Assembly (NCBI GenBank): GCA_029262455.1
Contig: JAJCZJ010000011.1
Span: 1 to 64,000, forward strand
Length of the DNA stretch: 64,000 nucleotides
DNA from: Deltaproteobacteria bacterium
GTDB taxonomy: Bacteria; Desulfobacterota; Binatia; HRBIN30; CADEER01
Direction: 5' to 3'
Part shown: positions 62,042 to 64,000 of the stretch, in pieces
Position numbering within the stretch: position 1 is the stretch's first letter
How the letters are laid out: each line of letters opens with the position of its first letter
The notes under the pieces: model-generated
What the model was told of the DNA's origin: nothing
The model's input: the letters and a program-made list of their open reading frames with translations, nothing else
The model's database searches: none
Made by a program: the position numbers and the translations under genes

Positions 62042-63819
62042 CGGTTCTTACCTTTCGCCTTGCCTTTACCGTTCGCCTTGCCTTTGCCGCGCTTGCCGTT
62101 ACCGGACGTAGTATCCGTCGAAGAAGTGGTCGTCGTTTCGCTCGATTCGGAGTCCGTGTCGATGATCTCGCCCGCTCCCGGGTCGCTACCGTCCCATTTC
62201 GTGGTCGTGGTCGGACCGGTCCGCTTTCTCAGGCCTTCGTCGTAGTGGACCCGGGCTTCGTCGCTGATCTTGACGCCGTAGCCGACGAACGCACCATAAA
62301 ACTGCCCCTGGCCCGAAAGGTCGATGAGCGCGTCTGGCGCGTAGACTACGCCGTAGAACGCTGAATCGCCGACCAGAGAAACCGTGTGCGGACCATTGAC
62401 GTAGAGCGCGAACATCTCCGGATCCAGGTTCGTTGGAACGATTCTCGCTCCCGCTTCGACTTGAACCGGTCCGTCGACGTAGATCACGACCGGACCGGCC
62501 GAGTTGTCGATGCTCAGACGGGCCTGCGGTCGGATTGTCAGGCTCGAGTAGCGGAAGGTTGCCGGGCCGACGAGCTCGACTGTCTTGCTTCCATGAACAG
62601 TCAGGCTGCCCTGACTGGGGAGCGCCGACGGAACGTAGACTGGAAGAAACTCTTTCGACTCGGTGGCGGTGGTCATCTCACCGGAAATCGCCAAGGGATC
62701 GCCGATGTCGAAGACGGACGCGGTGGCACTGCCGTTTACGGCGGCGCTGCCCTTCATCGACAAGACGCCGTTGGTGAGGACGTCTCCCTCCGCGCCACTT
62801 TCTTCGGGCTCGCCGTCGTCGTCGTGAGCACCGCTGTAGGAGTGGATCGAGGTGTTGTTGCGCAAGTCCACGTACGAGTCGCCGACCAGGCCGTTGTCGA
62901 AGAGGGACAAGGTCCGAATATCAAGCTTGAAGCGGCGCGTCGCGCCGGCCTCGGGGATCGAGCCATCCGGAAGCCTGGCATCGATCGCCAGTATCATGTT
63001 GTCGTGGTCGATGTGGGGGCTTCCATCCAGGTGCCAGTTCGGATCGTCAGCGTCGAGCTGGTGGGCCTGACGCTCCTCGTGCATCGCGTAGAAGCTCACG
63101 AACTCGTGGCGCGAGTAGTGCAGAATGTCGCTGTCCTCGAGATCTGAGGGGGAGTCGATCGAGTACAACCCGGGAATCGAAGCGTCCATGCGCTGCATGA
63201 CGAAACCCTGGGTGTTGTAAAAGACGACGTCGTCGCCGTCGAAGCGGAGCGGCAAACTCTTCGCCTGCGCCTGAATCGACTTGGGGTTCTTCAATTCGGA
63301 GAGGTCAAGGCTGATATAGACAATGCCGTCGCGGCTGACCGCGGCTTGATAGTGGAGAAATTGACTGCGGCAGATGCCGTCCGGGACGGTCACGGGATAC
63401 GGCGCGACGGTGAGGTCGTGGTCGCCGACCTGCAATAGCCTAGTATCGTCGTCGCCGCGGATGACTGTGACACTGGTCGGGCCGAGTGGAAGCTCCGGCA
63501 ACACAACGGAAAGTTGTGTCTTGGCGACTGCGTCTGCTTGATCGCGCCGGACATCGGCCACCGCCTCGACGCGAACGTCGGCGATCTCGGTACCCGATGC
63601 GAAATCGACCCAATAGCTTGCGCCTGCCTCGAGCCCAGGGTGAAAAAGCGTGATCTCGGTGCCCGGGTGGGCGACGTTCGGCCGGATTCTCGCAGGTACC
63701 GGTGGTGGCTTCTCACATCCACAGCCGGCCAGGGCTGGCTGTGCGTTGTAGGCGAAGGCAAAGGCGAAAATGGCGGCGGCGAGTCTCGGGATCGATCGGA
63801 ACATGAGTAGGTTCTCCAT
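62038..63819 (-). CDS. Exported protein with N-terminal GCGCE motif, upstream paralogue
   Basis: The 593-residue chain has a Sec signal (SIPRLAAAIFAFAFAYNAQP) and mature start 'ALAGCGCEKPPPVPARIRPN'. Shared parts with the downstream paralogue include 'LPELPLGPTSVTVI', 'SDILHYSRHEF', 'DPNWHLDGSPHIDHDNMILA' and the strand-repeat domain ('YGVVYAPDALIDLSGQGQFY'). It ends in a Ser/Thr-rich then Lys/Gly-rich tail ('GKRGKGKANGKGKAKGKNR'), probably an extended basic tail rather than a domain. A second ATG at 63804 has GGAG better placed. The pair is coupled by ATGA overlap. Confidence 0.72.
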   Translation of the reverse strand: MENLLMFRSIPRLAAAIFAFAFAYNAQPALAGCGCEKPPPVPARIRPNVAHPGTEITLFHPGLEAGASYWVDFASGTEIADVRVEAVADVRRDQADAVAKTQLSVVLPELPLGPTSVTVIRGDDDTRLLQVGDHDLTVAPYPVTVPDGICRSQFLHYQAAVSRDGIVYISLDLSELKNPKSIQAQAKSLPLRFDGDDVVFYNTQGFVMQRMDASIPGLYSIDSPSDLEDSDILHYSRHEFVSFYAMHEERQAHQLDADDPNWHLDGSPHIDHDNMILAIDARLPDGSIPEAGATRRFKLDIRTLSLFDNGLVGDSYVDLRNNTSIHSYSGAHDDDGEPEESGAEGDVLTNGVLSMKGSAAVNGSATASVFDIGDPLAISGEMTTATESKEFLPVYVPSALPSQGSLTVHGSKTVELVGPATFRYSSLTIRPQARLSIDNSAGPVVIYVDGPVQVEAGARIVPTNLDPEMFALYVNGPHTVSLVGDSAFYGVVYAPDALIDLSGQGQFYGAFVGYGVKISDEARVHYDEGLRKRTGPTTTTKWDGSDPGAGEIIDTDSESSETTTTSSTDTTSGNGKRGKGKANGKGKAKGKNR

Positions 63820-64000
63820 CGTGGGTGTTTGGAGCTCCTATGATGCACCGAAGGGGCGAGAGGCAAGCTAGGTCTGGAGTATGACTTTTCGCCCTAAAGG
63901 CGCCATGTAGTAGTCCTTCCGTGGCGCCCAGCTCAGTGAGATGCGCAGGTCGTGTTGCTAGATGCGTCTCTCGATTCCTACCAGCGCCGAGCCGCCCGAA

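Overview
The window is a GC-rich bacterial chromosome segment of about 64 kb with a standard informational core and an unusually large share of secreted, calcium-binding surface proteins. An IHF-alpha gene follows pheST and a MerR-type gene follows ihfA, as in proteobacteria-like lineages. Many exported proteins carry paired 'C-x-GDC-x-G-x-V' dockerin-like calcium loops with PTPTP linkers. I associate this combination with Desulfobacterota/Binatota-like bacteria. That assignment is inference; no rRNA gene is present.

Layout. 1-6.6 kb (minus): merR-like (partial), ihfA, pheT, pheS, rplT, rpmI, thrS, tRNA-Val. This is the classical translation operon but with infC absent between thrS and rpmI. 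6.9-11.7 kb: gltX, a luciferase-like flavin oxidoreductase, an exported protein, a CysQ/SAL1-type nucleotidase, and a tiny exported protein with four CX3C motifs. 12.0-24.6 kb (minus): a secretion island made of two tandem copies of a two-gene module (secreted serine hydrolase plus cohesin/dockerin protein), a vestigial start of a further copy, a decayed lgt, a dockerin-bearing HExxH metalloprotease and small exported proteins. 25-26.6 kb: tRNA-Glu, tRNA-Gln and a lipoprotein. 26.7-31.8 kb: a flavoprotein-SelD fusion facing an AmpG-like / DUF3311 / SSS transporter operon. 31.8-38.8 kb: housekeeping genes (def, yqgE, M48 protease, trmJ, rph, rdgB) with a one-domain response regulator beside a sigma-54 activator that lacks a sensory domain. 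38.9-39.4 kb: tRNA-Pro, -Arg, -His.

39.6-43.9 kb holds the most interesting locus: a YhaO/Mre11-like and YhaN/Rad50-like gene pair. Every recognisable catalytic motif of the nuclease has been replaced, and the P-loop and ABC signature of the ATPase are degenerate. Both reading frames are nevertheless long and intact. This looks like a repurposed, catalytically dead SbcCD-type complex carrying a membrane hairpin.

44-64 kb: speA, two Uma2-family genes (one frameshifted), tRNA-Lys, a degenerate PIN toxin, a MazF-type toxin-antitoxin pair, several exported dockerin/RTX proteins and an esterase-like lipoprotein, a Crp-like regulator, an SDR, a Kef-type antiporter, a seven-copy 38-bp minisatellite, and a pair of paralogous exported proteins overlapping by four bases.

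A theme across the window is surface proteins with Cys-rich termini. Four unrelated exported proteins end in G-C-x-C-[E/R], and two others begin their mature chain with GCGCE. This may mark a sorting or anchoring signal.
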